From: CAVPMN01 sp963706425
GTDB taxonomy: Bacteria > Actinomycetota > Acidimicrobiia > Acidimicrobiales > Acidimicrobilacustridaceae
Direction: 5' to 3'
Assembly (NCBI GenBank): GCA_963706425.1
Contig: CAVPMN010000020.1
Coordinates: 620,001 to 684,000, forward strand
DNA: 64,000 nt
Position 1 is the first letter of the stretch. Each line of letters starts with the position of its first letter. The notes under the pieces are model-generated. The model was given only the letters and a program-made list of their open reading frames with translations. It had not been told where the DNA came from and ran no database searches. This document shows, one piece after another, positions 28,927 to 37,648 of this stretch. The position numbers and the translations under genes were made by a program.

Positions 28927-29859
28927 ATGGCGAAGGACATCCAGTTGTACCTCGACGCCGAACGGCGGCTCTGGGAACACCTCGGGGTCACACCGACCGA
29001 GCGAGTCGTGACGCTCGCCTCGGGTGGACACCTGCGTGTCCAGGAGGTCGGAGACGGCCCACCGTTCGTCCTGCTCCACGGTGGATCCATCTCCGGCACG
29101 AGCTGGGCCACGCTGGCAGCAGCGCTCGACGGCGTGCGCTGCATCCTCGTCGACCGGCCCGGGTGCGGGCTTTCCGATCCGATCGTGGGCGGACCGCTCC
29201 GGGACCTGCACGCTGTTGAGCGCTACGCCGATCAGCTCCTTGGTGACGTCCTCGACGCCCTCGAGCTGGAGTCCGCCGCCGTGGGAGCCACCTCATACGG
29301 CGGCTTGTTCGCCTTCCGCGGCGCGGCCGCTCAGCCGGATCGGGTCACCAGGCTCATCGAGTACAGCTGGTTGATGGGAGCACCGAGCGAGGGGGCGCCG
29401 CTCACGGCCCGAATCGCGGGTATCCCGGGTCTGCAGTCCGTCATGACCCGTGTGCCGATGACCCGAGGGATGGTGAAGCGTGCGTTGCGCCAGTTTGGAC
29501 TCGGTCGAGCCATCGACTCGGGAGCGATGGATGATGTCATGCTCGACTGGGCCCACGCTCTGCTGCGTCACACGGACACGCTCGCCAACGACGTACGTTC
29601 ATCCCCCAAGTTGTTCACCCCGATCCGAGGGCAGAACGTCGAGCTGCAACTCGGCGACGACGTCCTCTCGAAACTGGCGATGCCTGTTCTGTTCCTGTGG
29701 GGCGAGGACGACCCGAATGGCGGGGCCACGATTGCTCGCACCTTCGTGCCGCGTCTACCGAACGCCGAACTCGTGATCATCCCCGGTGCCGAGCACACGC
29801 CTTGGCTCGATGACCTGGACACCTGCGTCTCGCATTCCCGCACGTTCCTACTGCAGTGA
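28927..29859 (+). CDS. Alpha/beta hydrolase
   Basis: 310 residues from ATG 28927. Oxyanion region FVLLHGGSISGTSWATLAAA, nucleophile elbow GATSYGGLFAF with Ser kept, acidic residue in FLWGEDDPNGGA and His in PGAEHTPWLDD: a complete catalytic triad. The length and FVLLHGGSISG start suggest the epoxide hydrolase/haloperoxidase-like group; substrate not known. It follows the CYP153-like gene by 187 bases on the same strand and may share its induction. Confidence 0.82.
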   Translation: MAKDIQLYLDAERRLWEHLGVTPTERVVTLASGGHLRVQEVGDGPPFVLLHGGSISGTSWATLAAALDGVRCILVDRPGCGLSDPIVGGPLRDLHAVERYADQLLGDVLDALELESAAVGATSYGGLFAFRGAAAQPDRVTRLIEYSWLMGAPSEGAPLTARIAGIPGLQSVMTRVPMTRGMVKRALRQFGLGRAIDSGAMDDVMLDWAHALLRHTDTLANDVRSSPKLFTPIRGQNVELQLGDDVLSKLAMPVLFLWGEDDPNGGATIARTFVPRLPNAELVIIPGAEHTPWLDDLDTCVSHSRTFLLQ

Positions 29860-29885
29860 GCGCGACGGCTGCCGGGGTCGCCAAG

Positions 29886-29938
29886 GTTGTGGTTCCGACA
29901 GAACTAGTGGACCTGACGGGACGGCTTTCAAACCAGCC
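29886..29938 (+). repeat. 53-base direct repeat, left copy
   Basis: GTTGTGG … GTGGACCT … CGGGACGGCTT … CAGCC. About three quarters identical by eye to 31869-31921, in the same orientation. The two copies bracket the esterase-TetR operon (30008-31713). Confidence 0.55.
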
Positions 29939-30007
29939 GACCCGGGGCTCGGCGCCGCGCCGCCTGAGCACGGTGCGTCGCTCGATTCCACGACGAAGCG
30001 AGCACGA

Positions 30008-31079
30008 TCAGGTTCCGAGCGTGTGCTGTTCGAAGAAGGCCCAGGAGTCGGCCGTGGCGTCGATGTCGAAGGTGATGTAGCCCTGGAAATCGGTCAGCAC
30101 GTCGGCAAGTGGCGAGCTCGGCCAGGCGTGGCCGCCGTTGACGACCTCGTAGAACACGAGCGGCACGTCGTCGTCGCACCCGGTGTAGGTCGTCGCGAAG
30201 ATGTCGGTCGACTGCCTGGACCCGTTCGCCCGCCGGGTCACAGCCCATCGTCTCGGCGAACCGGGCGAACTGGTCGGGTATGGGCTCGGAGAACAGCACC
30301 CGAGCGAACTCTTCGTTTTCGAACCAGGTGCCGGTGAGATCTCCATCGAACGGGACCCGGTCGTCCTCGGTGCCGTGGATGGCCATGAACGGCACCGGCC
30401 GAGCCGGGTCACAGGACTCAGAGTACGCAAGGGCGGCGACCGAGGAAGCGGCCGCGATCCGATCGGACAGGTCGCACACGAGACGGCTGGTGAACAGGCC
30501 ACCGCCTGACATCCCGGTGGCGTAGACGTGGGTCTCGTCGACGCAGTACTCATCGATGAGCAGGTCGAGGAGCTCGTTCGTGAACGCGAGGTCGTCCTTG
30601 GCCGGGTCGTCGATGTCGGCGAGCTCCCACGAGTTGCGGCTGCTCTCGTCGGTGCTCGCGGGGACGGCGGTCGGGTGGGCGACGATGAAGCCGTCCTCCT
30701 CGGCTAGGTCCTCGTAGCCGGTGACCGCGGCCTGCTGTTGCCCGTTCGAGCCGAACCCGTGGAAGTTCAAGACGAGCGGGAGCTCGGAGAGGCCGTCGTA
30801 GGTCGTGGGGACGTACACCCGCACGGCGTGCTCGGCCCCACCAGCGTCGAGGACGAGCTCGCTCACACCCGCCGGGACCAAGGCGCAGTCGACCGATACC
30901 TCGGTGTCGGTCACCACCGCTGGGGCGGTCGTCGATGGTGCGGTCGTCGAGGTCGGCGAGGCAGCATCGTCTTCGGCGCCCCCACCGTCACCGCACGCCG
31001 AGGCCATGAGCGTGGCGGCGAGCAGCGCGAAGGCGATGCGACCAGCTGTCCGCTCGGTGCGGTTCGGTGAAGTGGTCAC
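30008..31079 (-). CDS. LpqC/polyhydroxybutyrate-depolymerase-like esterase lipoprotein, one frame change
   Basis: About 356 residues if joined. The GTG at 31079 overlaps the TetR stop by four bases. Lipobox MASAC after a hydrophobic stretch predicts a lipid-anchored, surface-exposed enzyme; a Thr/Ser-rich linker follows. The CE1/esterase D fold is seen in LVLNFHGFGSNGQQQAAVTG, nucleophile elbow ATGMSGGGLFTSRL, acid FMAIHGTEDDRVPF and late His VNGGHAWPSS. The family includes feruloyl esterases and PHB depolymerases. The frame changes near 30205 (GERVQAVD to STDIFATTYTG). It forms an operon with the TetR gene upstream. Confidence 0.82.
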
Positions 31080-31713
31080 GACGAGTCTCCCTCGCGATGA
31101 GAGCCGGCCCCAGCGATCACTGCGGAGATCGCCGAGATCCATGCTCGCCGGGTGTCGGCCGGGCTGCGGCCGTGGCTGTGGTTGTGGTGCCACGACTCGA
31201 TCGACGTCAGCACGGCGATGGTGATGACGGCGTCGTCCTGGTGGTCGGTGTCGAGATGCTCCAGCTCGCGCCGGAAGTACGACCGGACCTGCTCGGCGAG
31301 CAGGTTCCGACTCGCGTCGATCATGGCCGTCGCATGGTCGCTGTCGACTGCTTGGCGTCGCTGCAGGAGCGCCAGGGGATGGAGGGCCTCGTGGAAACGC
31401 AGCCGGGAGTCGACGAAGCTGGCGACCCGGCGCTCGCCGGTCAACGACGACGAATCCTCGAGCTCGAACAGGTCGGCGAACCGCTCGAGCACACGACCCA
31501 TCGCCTCGGTCCGCATCTCCTCGAGCGTCTCGAAGTACCGGAACACCGACGCCGCGACACGCCGGCCCGATCGGCGACGGCGGTGGTCGCGGGCGACGGG
31601 TCGCCTGCGAGCACGAGGTCGAGGTACGCGTCGATCACCTGCAGGCGGCGCCGGACGGCATCCGTTCGGCACGGCGCGGCGCGCCCGGTCGAGATCAGGT
31701 CGACGTCGGCCAT
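31076..31713 (-). CDS. TetR-family regulator of the esterase operon, one frame change
   Basis: About 212 residues if joined. ATG 31713 (a GTG lies one codon upstream). The first frame has TDAVRRRLQVIDAYLDLVLA and TAVADRAGVS, the second continues ASVFRYFETLEEMRTEAM, which completes the helix-turn-helix; the frame changes near 31560, in the recognition helix. The C-terminal half is helical, with MIDASRNLLAEQVRSYFRRE. The stop overlaps the esterase start (GTGA), and an inverted repeat lies just before the start, so autoregulation of the operon is likely. Confidence 0.75.
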
Positions 31714-31718
31714 CACAA

Positions 31719-31737
31719 CTGAGACTAGCAGTCTCAG
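31719..31737 (-). promoter_or_regulatory. TetR operator upstream of the TetR-esterase operon
   Basis: Perfect 8-base inverted repeat CTGAGACT (31719-31726) and AGTCTCAG (31730-31737) with a 3-base centre. On the minus strand it includes the -10-like TAGTCT, which ends eight bases before ATG 31713 and five before the GTG. Confidence 0.7.
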
Positions 31738-31836
31738 ATTGGAGCGATGAGTCGCCAGCCCCGGTTGGGGCCTGCGAGTAGCTAGGTCTCACGGAGGCGC
31801 AGGTCGACCGAAGACCAGAGTTGCGTCGTTGAAACC

Positions 31837-31921
31837 CTGCTGCTGAACAGCGCTTCTCCACCCGACCCGTTGTGGAATCGACAACAACCCGTGGACCTAG
31901 CGGGACGGCTTCGACGCAGCC
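31837..31921 (+). repeat. Direct repeat, right copy, with a second shared junction segment
   Basis: 31869-31921 matches 29886-29938. The left part, 31837-31894 (CTGCTGCTGAACAGCGCTTC …), matches 43653-43710 with about the same divergence. The element therefore shares one half with each of two other sites. No coding capacity. Confidence 0.55.
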
Positions 31922-31929
31922 AGCTCTGG

Positions 31930-32941
31930 TCAGCGCTCCAAAACGACGCGGAAGCGCGCGCTGCCAGAGCGCAGGTGGTCGACCGCCGCATTGATCTGGT
32001 CGAACGCGAAGTACTCGCAGACCGGCGCGATGTCGTGTCGGGCGGCGAAGTCGAGCATCGTGAGCGCCGTCGTCGGACTGCCGGAGGGAGAGCTCGAGAC
32101 CGAGCGGTTGGCCATCATCAGCTCGGTGTTGACGATGTCGAGCGGTGCCGGGACCGCGCCGAGCACGTGCATCCGCCCCTGCCGCCTCACCGTACCCAGG
32201 TAGGCGTTCCAGTCGAGGGGCACGTTCACGGTCGACAGGAGGAGATCGAACGACTCGGCCGCGGCGGCGATGGCCTCGGCATCATGGGCATCGAGGACGT
32301 GGTGGGCCCCCATGGCACGGGCGGCGTCCGCCTTCGAGCTGGTGGAGGTGAACACCGTGACCTCGCAGCCCCAGCACGCTCGCGAGCTTGACGGCCATGT
32401 GGCCAAGCCCGCCGAAACCGATCACACCCACCCTGTGGGTCGGCGAGATCGAGTACTGCAGGAACGGCGTGAAGACGGTGACCCCTCCACACATGAGGGG
32501 ACCGGCGGTCCGGGGATCGACGCCGTCTGGGATCGGCAGGACTGCCGCTGCGCTGGCGCGGACAACGTCGGCGTAGCCGCCGGGCCGTCCGATGAAGGTG
32601 CTCTCGGCGCTGGGGCACAGGTTCTGATTGCCGGCCACGCACTGCCGGCAGGTACCGCAGTAGGCGGCGTTCCAGCCGAGCCCCACCACGTTGCCCACCG
32701 CGATGTTGGTGACGTCGGGGCCCACGGCCCGGATCCGGCCGACGATCTCGTGCCCCGGGGTGATCGGATAGGGCGTGAAGCCCCAGTCGTCGTCGATCAT
32801 GCTGACATCGCTGTAGCAGATGCCGCAGGAGTCGATGTCAATGTCCACCTGACCCGGACCCAGATCCGGGAGCTCGAACTCGTAGGGCTCGAGTGGACCG
32901 CCCGGCACGCTCGAGCGGTAGGCGTTCACGGTGGTGGACAT
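31930..32941 (-). CDS. Zinc-dependent NAD(P) alcohol dehydrogenase, one frame change
   Basis: About 337 residues if joined, from ATG 32941. Medium-chain dehydrogenase of the cinnamyl-alcohol/YahK-like branch: catalytic zinc ligands in SCGICYSDVSM and PGHEIVGR, structural zinc in CGTCRQCVAGNQNLC, and the cofactor loop GVIGFGGLGHMAVKLASVLG. The frame changes near 32370, after the cofactor loop. These enzymes reduce aldehydes or oxidise alcohols with broad range. It is divergent from an AraC regulator with an AraC_N domain, an arrangement like yqhC/yqhD, so aldehyde-responsive control is a reasonable guess. Confidence 0.82.
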
Positions 32942-33129
32942 CGGGGCTCCTGACGCTGGGGTTGGAGGACCTCCTCACCCTGCTCGCCGCGACGTGGGCG
33001 GGCATGCCCAATCGTCCGGCATGATTGCCTGATCCTCCACAGCCAGCTCGATCCAGCTCAGGCGCCTGCTGACAGTGCAACAAGGTGTGCAACACTGCTT
33101 GCTCGATCCTGCATCAACGAGGCGAAACG

Positions 33130-34044
33130 ATGGAAGCACCCGAAATGGACGTGCCTGCGGGGCTGACCGCGCTGGCGGTCACTGTCTCCGAAGGCCTGGC
33201 AGCAGCGTCGGGCGAGCCGCGCATGGCGCGCCCACACGACGACGTGCTCCTGCTGTCACATCGCCGGCCGTCCGATCACCTCGCCCAGGTCTATGACCCG
33301 GTCGCCTGCCTCGTCGTGCAAGGAGCCAAGGAGACGGCGACGACCGACCGCAGCTACGCCGTCGGGGAGGGCCAGTTCCTGGTCGTGACCCACGACCTGC
33401 CTGTCGTGTCGCGCATCACGCAGGCCTCGCCAGAGCGCCCATACCTTGCGGTCATCCTGTCGCTCGACCACGAGATCCTCGTCGACCTGCACGACCACGC
33501 CGCAGGGCTTCCTGTCCCGCCTGACGACGACCCCTACGCCCTGAGCGTGGGCGAAGCAGGAACCGAACTCGTCGACGCATTCGTCCGCTGCCTTCGATCG
33601 CTGGAGGAACCCGCCGACACTGCGGTGCTCCTGCCGCTCGCCACACGCGAGATCCACTACCGCCTCCTCTGCTCACCTCAGGGGCGGACGCTGCGTCGCC
33701 TGAGCCTCGGCCAGGGGCCAGGGGGAACGGTGTCCAGAGCGATCGGACTCATCCGCGACGACCTCGCCGCCAAGATGAGCGTCGACGCGATCGCCGACCA
33801 CGTCGGGCTCAGCCCCTCAGCCCTCCACCACCACTTCAAGGCGGTCACCGGCACCTCACCGGTCCAGTTCCAGAAGCAGCTCCGACTCCTCGAGGCCCGC
33901 CGGCTGATCCAGTCGAACGCTCAATCGGTCACCGGCGCGGCGCTCAGCGTCGGCTACGCGAGCCCAGCTCAGTTCAGCCGGGAGTACCGCCGCGCCTTCG
34001 GCCACCCACCATCGCAGGACCGGCTGACCACCGCACTGGAATGA
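33130..34044 (+). CDS. AraC-family regulator with AraC_N domain
   Basis: 304 residues from ATG 33130; GTG 33085 would add 15. N-terminal AraC_N (YqhC-like) region includes LLLSHRRPSDHLAQVYDPVA and QFLVVTHDLPVVSRITQASP. The C-terminal double helix-turn-helix starts around residue 215 (LAAKMSVDAIADHVGLSPSA and SVGYASPAQFSREYRRAFGH). YqhC-type regulators activate an adjacent aldehyde or alcohol dehydrogenase in response to aldehydes; the divergent gene at 31930 is the obvious target. The intergenic region is 188 bases. Confidence 0.88.
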   Translation: MEAPEMDVPAGLTALAVTVSEGLAAASGEPRMARPHDDVLLLSHRRPSDHLAQVYDPVACLVVQGAKETATTDRSYAVGEGQFLVVTHDLPVVSRITQASPERPYLAVILSLDHEILVDLHDHAAGLPVPPDDDPYALSVGEAGTELVDAFVRCLRSLEEPADTAVLLPLATREIHYRLLCSPQGRTLRRLSLGQGPGGTVSRAIGLIRDDLAAKMSVDAIADHVGLSPSALHHHFKAVTGTSPVQFQKQLRLLEARRLIQSNAQSVTGAALSVGYASPAQFSREYRRAFGHPPSQDRLTTALE

Positions 34045-34530
34045 GGCAGCGACCGGGCACACGCTCGTTCTACTGGGGTGTCGGCCGCCGGCCATCGGTC
34101 ACCCTCACGATGACGGGGTACTTCCACGCGACCGACGACGAGCTCGCGGAGGCTGGAACCGGCTACATCCTGAACGAGGCCAAGTTCGTTGTGGAACCTG
34201 CGGTACGGGTTTTGACTCCCCCAAGCCCGACGTCGATGCCAGAACGCTCGCCCGCGAGCTTCTCCGCATCGGCGTACCGATCCGCCGTCGACGGGGGTGG
34301 TCGTCGGCGAAGTGATCCGACGTCCTCCGCTCCAACGTCGCCTCGCCGCCCGATCGCAAAGCCCCCATCACATCCAGGGTGGTTCAGACCGACACCGGGC
34401 AGCTCGACTGTCCGCCGCCGGGCGGATCCCACTGACCGTTGACACTCGATCTGGCCTGACTCCACACCGAACCTGTCACCGGATCGTGCAGCAGCCCCTC
34501 TGCTCGATCCTCGTCGGTTGAGCGAACGAG
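34045..34530. other. Non-coding or decayed interval
   Basis: 486 bases. A short frame from 34110 (MTGYFHATDDELAEAGTGYI …) has gene-like composition for about 35 codons and then loses it; I cannot assign it. The right half contains the dispersed repeat at 34297-34388. No intact gene is supported. Confidence 0.45.
34297..34388 (+). repeat. Dispersed 90-base repeat, copy A
   Basis: Starts GTGGTCGTC and ends CATCCAGGGTGGTTCAG. Copy B is at 46238-46330, same orientation, about 70% identical by eye, with the blocks GTGATCCGACG/CTGATCCGACG and ATCCAGGGTGGTTCAG best kept. Both lie between genes on the right of a regulator. Origin unknown. Confidence 0.55.
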
Positions 34531-35843
34531 TCACACGACCTCGAAGAGCGGCCACGAGCCCTCGACGCCCTTCAGAATCCGCGGACCGGCTGGCGCGAAG
34601 CCCGTCGAGGCGGCAACCAGCGTCACCACCTCCGACACCAGGATCTGTCCGGCCGTGGCCTCGGCCATGATCCGGGCCGCGACGTTGACCGCGAGGCCGG
34701 AGATGTCGTTGCCGCGATGGTCGATCTCACCGACGTGGATCCCGATGCGCACGTCGAGGTCCTGGTCGCCGAGCTGGTCCCGGATCGTCCGGGCGGCTCC
34801 GATCGCCGCCGTCGCGGAGGGCAGCACGGCGAGGACGCCGTCCCCCGTCGTCTTGATGACTTCTCCGCCGCGTCGGCCCACCGCGTTCCGGTTCACCTCG
34901 TCGTGGCGGTCGAGGATTCGCTTCCACGCCGCGTCGCCACTTGACGCGGCCCGGCTCGTGGATCCGACCAGGTCGGTGAAGAGGATCACCGCGATCCGCT
35001 GCTCGGGCGCCGGGAGCCGGACGTCGCCCGTCACGTACCGGGAGATCTCCGCGAGAACCTCGTCGACGCCGAGACCGAACGGGTACATGTCACCGGTACC
35101 GAGGGACGCGTGCTCGGCCCCGGGGATCTCGCGTGCAATCCGCTCGACGAGGTCCGCCGGGATGCGCCCGGCGCGACTCGCGTGATGACGAGCGTCGGGG
35201 TCGTCACCGTCGTGTTGTCGAACGGCGGGTCCGAGAAGATCCGCTCGTTCAACCGGGCCGCCAGGCTCGGGCTCGCACCCTTGCGGCCCGCGGCATCCAC
35301 CCACGCCCCGAACGCCGGATCACCCGCCCGCCCCGGCACGAACCAGGTGTTGGGATCCTCTTCCCCTGCGATGATGCGCCGCTGACTCTGCCGAAACCCC
35401 TCGATCAGCTCCGCATCGTCTTCGGTGATGCTCCCGCCCGCGTTGAACAGGATCAACCGGCCGATCAGCTCCGGATGGCGGACCGAACACGTCCGAGCGA
35501 CCGCGTTGATGTGCCAGCTGAACAACGCGGGCCGATCGCAACCCGCCGCCGTGATGACCGCCTCGAGGTCGTCCGCCCACTGCTCGCGCAGCGGTGAGTC
35601 CCAATCGGTGATCGCGTCGGATAGGCCGATCCCCCGACGGTCGAAGACGACCAGACGGCCGAGGCCGGCGAGACCCTCCAGGAGCCGCTGCGCGATCGGA
35701 TCCTCCGGCAGCGACTCCATCGGGAAGAAGAAGCCGTTGACCATCACGATCTCGACGTCGCTCGCCGGATCGCCCACGTACTCGCGGTAGGCGATGTGCT
35801 GGTCGCCTGCCTGCGCGTACCGGATCTCGCTGGCCTCGATCAC
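34531..35843 (-). CDS. Alpha/beta-hydrolase-like - class III cyclase fusion, one frame change
   Basis: About 437 residues if joined, from the GTG at 35843 (MIEASEIRYAQAGDQHIAYR). Hydrolase-like module: GFFFPMESLPEDPIAQRLLE, FDRRGIGLSDAITDWD, and an elbow region LFSWHINAVARTCSV with His where Ser is expected. The frame changes near 35180. Cyclase module: VILFTDLVGSTSRAA and VIKTTGDGVLAVLPS carry both metal Asp; IGIHVGEIDHRGNDISGLAV and NVAARIMAEA follow; the end is ILKGVEGSWPLFEVV. Same architecture as the genes at 15685 and 40447. A tail relic of another copy lies just upstream. Confidence 0.8.
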
Positions 35844-35899
35844 ACGGAAGGACTAGCAACTCTCCGCTGCGTCTGCCACTCCCGCTGGCGGTTGACGAC

Positions 35900-35950
35900 T
35901 CAGACAGCTTCGTACAGTCGCCACGTACCGCCGACGCCCTTCTCAGAATC
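35900..35950 (-). pseudogene. C-terminal tail relic of a hydrolase-cyclase gene
   Basis: Minus strand reads GATTCTGAGAAGGGCGTCGG … and ends KGVGGTWRLYEAV with a stop. It matches the tail of the neighbouring cyclase (LKGVEGSWPLFEVV) and that of the 40447 gene (LKGVPGSWRLFAIN). The rest of that copy is gone; 56 bases separate it from the start of the intact gene. The remaining DNA to 36052 is without a gene. Confidence 0.6.
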
Positions 35951-36052
35951 AGGTCTCTGGCAGGTGCGCCCCTCACTCGCCTGGTTGCAGGCCCTGCGCG
36001 GGACGTTCGACCCTGGCTGCGTTTCCGACGGGTCCATAACGTCGACACGCGT

Positions 36053-36436
36053 ATGGGCTTCGTCCTGTTCGTCTTTCTCGTCGTCTTTGCTGTGATGATC
36101 GTCGTCATCAGGTTGTGGGACCGCGAACCCAAGACCACAGGAGAACGAGATGAACCATCTCCCGTGAGGTCGCATTCCGGATGTACCCCCAGCATCGTCT
36201 TCTGGATCGGATTGATCCTGCTGGTTGCCGGTATCGCCTGTTTCATCTGGTTCCAGAGCCGGGACTGCTGCTGGATTTCACCGGCGGCGTTCGGAGGCGG
36301 GAGCTGCCCGACGCGGGACTGCGAAGACTGGGAGACGCGGCTCCTCGGGTGGAGCGTCGGCCTCGGTGTGCTGGGCCTGGTGACTCTCGCCGTGGGCGTC
36401 GGCATCAGCATCTGGCGCGAGTACCACCCGAAGTAG
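36053..36436 (+). CDS. Small Cys-rich membrane protein, tandem family member 1
   Basis: 127 residues, family not recognised. Three predicted transmembrane helices: residues about 1-21 (MGFVLFVFLVVFAVMIVVIR), 46-67 (SIVFWIGLILLVAGIACFIW) and 98-119. Between helices 2 and 3 is a 30-residue loop with the Cys pattern RDCCWISPAAF, GGGSCPTRDCEDWETR. The loop is almost unchanged in the 37048 protein while the flanks differ. The four loop cysteines could form disulfides outside the membrane or bind metal; neither is shown. Confidence 0.7.
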   Translation: MGFVLFVFLVVFAVMIVVIRLWDREPKTTGERDEPSPVRSHSGCTPSIVFWIGLILLVAGIACFIWFQSRDCCWISPAAFGGGSCPTRDCEDWETRLLGWSVGLGVLGLVTLAVGVGISIWREYHPK

Positions 36437-36510
36437 CGGCCAGCTCACATCCGATCCCGCGGTCGCTCGGCCCTACCGACACCGCGTCCTGCTCGTTACC
36501 GTCCCATGTC

Positions 36511-36798
36511 ATGAACCGTGAAAACCCCAAGCGCGGTCGAGGGGCATCGTTCTGGGTCGCGCTGGTCGGGGTGGTGTTGCTCCTGCTCGGTGTGGTCACC
36601 CGCTTCTGGTTCGAGAGCTTCGACTGCGAATGGGACCTCGGCGGCGGCTTCGATATGGGACCGGGCGCCTACCCGCCCGTGAGAGCGTGCGAGGGTTGGG
36701 AGATTCGCGTGAATATCGCGTCCGTCGTCATGCTGGTCGTGAGCATCCCAACCCTCATCGCCGCGGCCCTCATCGCCGCGTTCCGCGTTCGCCGGTAG
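36511..36798 (+). CDS. Small Cys-rich membrane protein, tandem family member 2
   Basis: 95 residues from ATG 36511. Same fold as its neighbours without the first helix: a helix at about 13-32 (FWVALVGVVLLLLGVVTRFW), a loop with FESFDCEWDLGG and RACEGWEIRV, and a last helix at about 69-90. Only two of the loop cysteines are kept, at the outer positions of the pattern. It is 74 bases after member 1 and likely co-transcribed. Confidence 0.68.
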   Translation: MNRENPKRGRGASFWVALVGVVLLLLGVVTRFWFESFDCEWDLGGGFDMGPGAYPPVRACEGWEIRVNIASVVMLVVSIPTLIAAALIAAFRVRR

Positions 36799-36852
36799 AC
36801 GATCGCTCACCGCGGCCACTGGTCCCCCCTCGTGGTTTCGGCCGCGCTCCGT

Positions 36853-36926
36853 AGTGGGCGTGGGCGTGGGCGTCGCCATCTGGCGCAAATGCCACCCGAA
36901 GTGTCCGGCCATCTCACATCTGCACC
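36853..36926 (+). pseudogene. 3' fragment of a further member of the tandem membrane-protein family
   Basis: Reads VGVGVGVAIWRKCHPKCPA, aligned with the end of member 1 (LAVGVGISIWREYHPK). DNA similarity continues past the stop of member 1 (CGGCCAGCTCACATC against CGGCCATCTCACATC), so this is the end of a duplicated DNA segment, not a coincidence of protein sequence. The rest of the copy is missing. Confidence 0.6.
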
Positions 36927-37047
36927 GTGCGCGCTCAGTCATCCGGCAGGATCGTTGGAGCCACCAAGCCCGCGCATGCGGTGCGCTGGGAGCGGCGGGA
37001 CCTTCTGCCCTGGTTGACCACAGGGCGCGTCCGTAGCGTTCCCCGCG

Positions 37048-37410
37048 ATGGTTGTCCTCGTTGTGATTACCGCCGTGGTGGCCTTCGTCGTGATCGTCAT
37101 CCTGCGATTGCGTGAGTATCGCGGCGAGCCTTCGAGCGGAGCGCCCGGCGACGAGCCTTCGGGCCGAGCGCCCGGCTGCGTGACGGGCATTGTCGGAGTG
37201 AGCTTGATCGTGCTGGGCTTCGTCGGCGTCATCTGGTTCGACACCCGAGACTGCTGCTGGATCTCACCGGCGGCGTTCGGAGGCGGGAGCTGCCCGACCA
37301 GGGACTGCGAGGGTTGGGAGACCCGCATCCTCGGGTGGAGCATCATCCTGTTCATCGTGGGAGGCCTAACCGGCCTCGTAGGCCTAGTCATCTACAATCG
37401 GCGCAACTAG
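37048..37410 (+). CDS. Small Cys-rich membrane protein, tandem family member 3
   Basis: 120 residues from ATG 37048. Three helices: about 1-20 (MVVLVVITAVVAFVVIVILR), 46-64 and 93-114. The loop RDCCWISPAAFGGGSCPTRD, CEGWETRILGWS is the same as in member 1 except for few residues, and its DNA (37250-37340) is roughly 90% identical to 36263-36358 by eye, although the first helix and linker differ. Function unknown. It is followed by the tRNA-Val-derived repeat at 37507. Confidence 0.7.
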   Translation: MVVLVVITAVVAFVVIVILRLREYRGEPSSGAPGDEPSGRAPGCVTGIVGVSLIVLGFVGVIWFDTRDCCWISPAAFGGGSCPTRDCEGWETRILGWSIILFIVGGLTGLVGLVIYNRRN

Positions 37411-37506
37411 CAAACCCAGGCGGCCGGAGTACTCCACTGTGTGCGTGCCGGTGTCGGGATGCCGGTCGCGACCATCGGGTCCTGAACTGCGGGAGCGGGC
37501 CTCGGA

Positions 37507-37640
37507 GTGGGCGCTGAGGGACTCGAACCCCCGACTTCCTCCTTGTAAGGCAGAACCCGACGAACGCTGTGCCAACTCGCGCCATGCCTTGTGTGGCGAG
37601 CAGGCGGCCTGAGCGGAAACCGAAAGTTAGGTGCTCAAAG
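37507..37640 (-). repeat. tRNA-Val-derived repeat, copy 2
   Basis: On the minus strand it ends in the exact 3' half of tRNA-Val: CCTTACAAGGAGG, then GGGGGTTCGAGTCCCTCAGC and GCCCAC. The 5' half is tRNA-like but altered (GGCGCGAGTTGGCACAGCG). A 55-base flank (CCGAAAGTTAGGTGCTCAAA on the plus strand) is shared with copies 3 and 4. It ends 8 bases from the stop of the NHL/Calx-beta gene. Confidence 0.8.
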
Positions 37641-37648
37641 GTGGCGGC

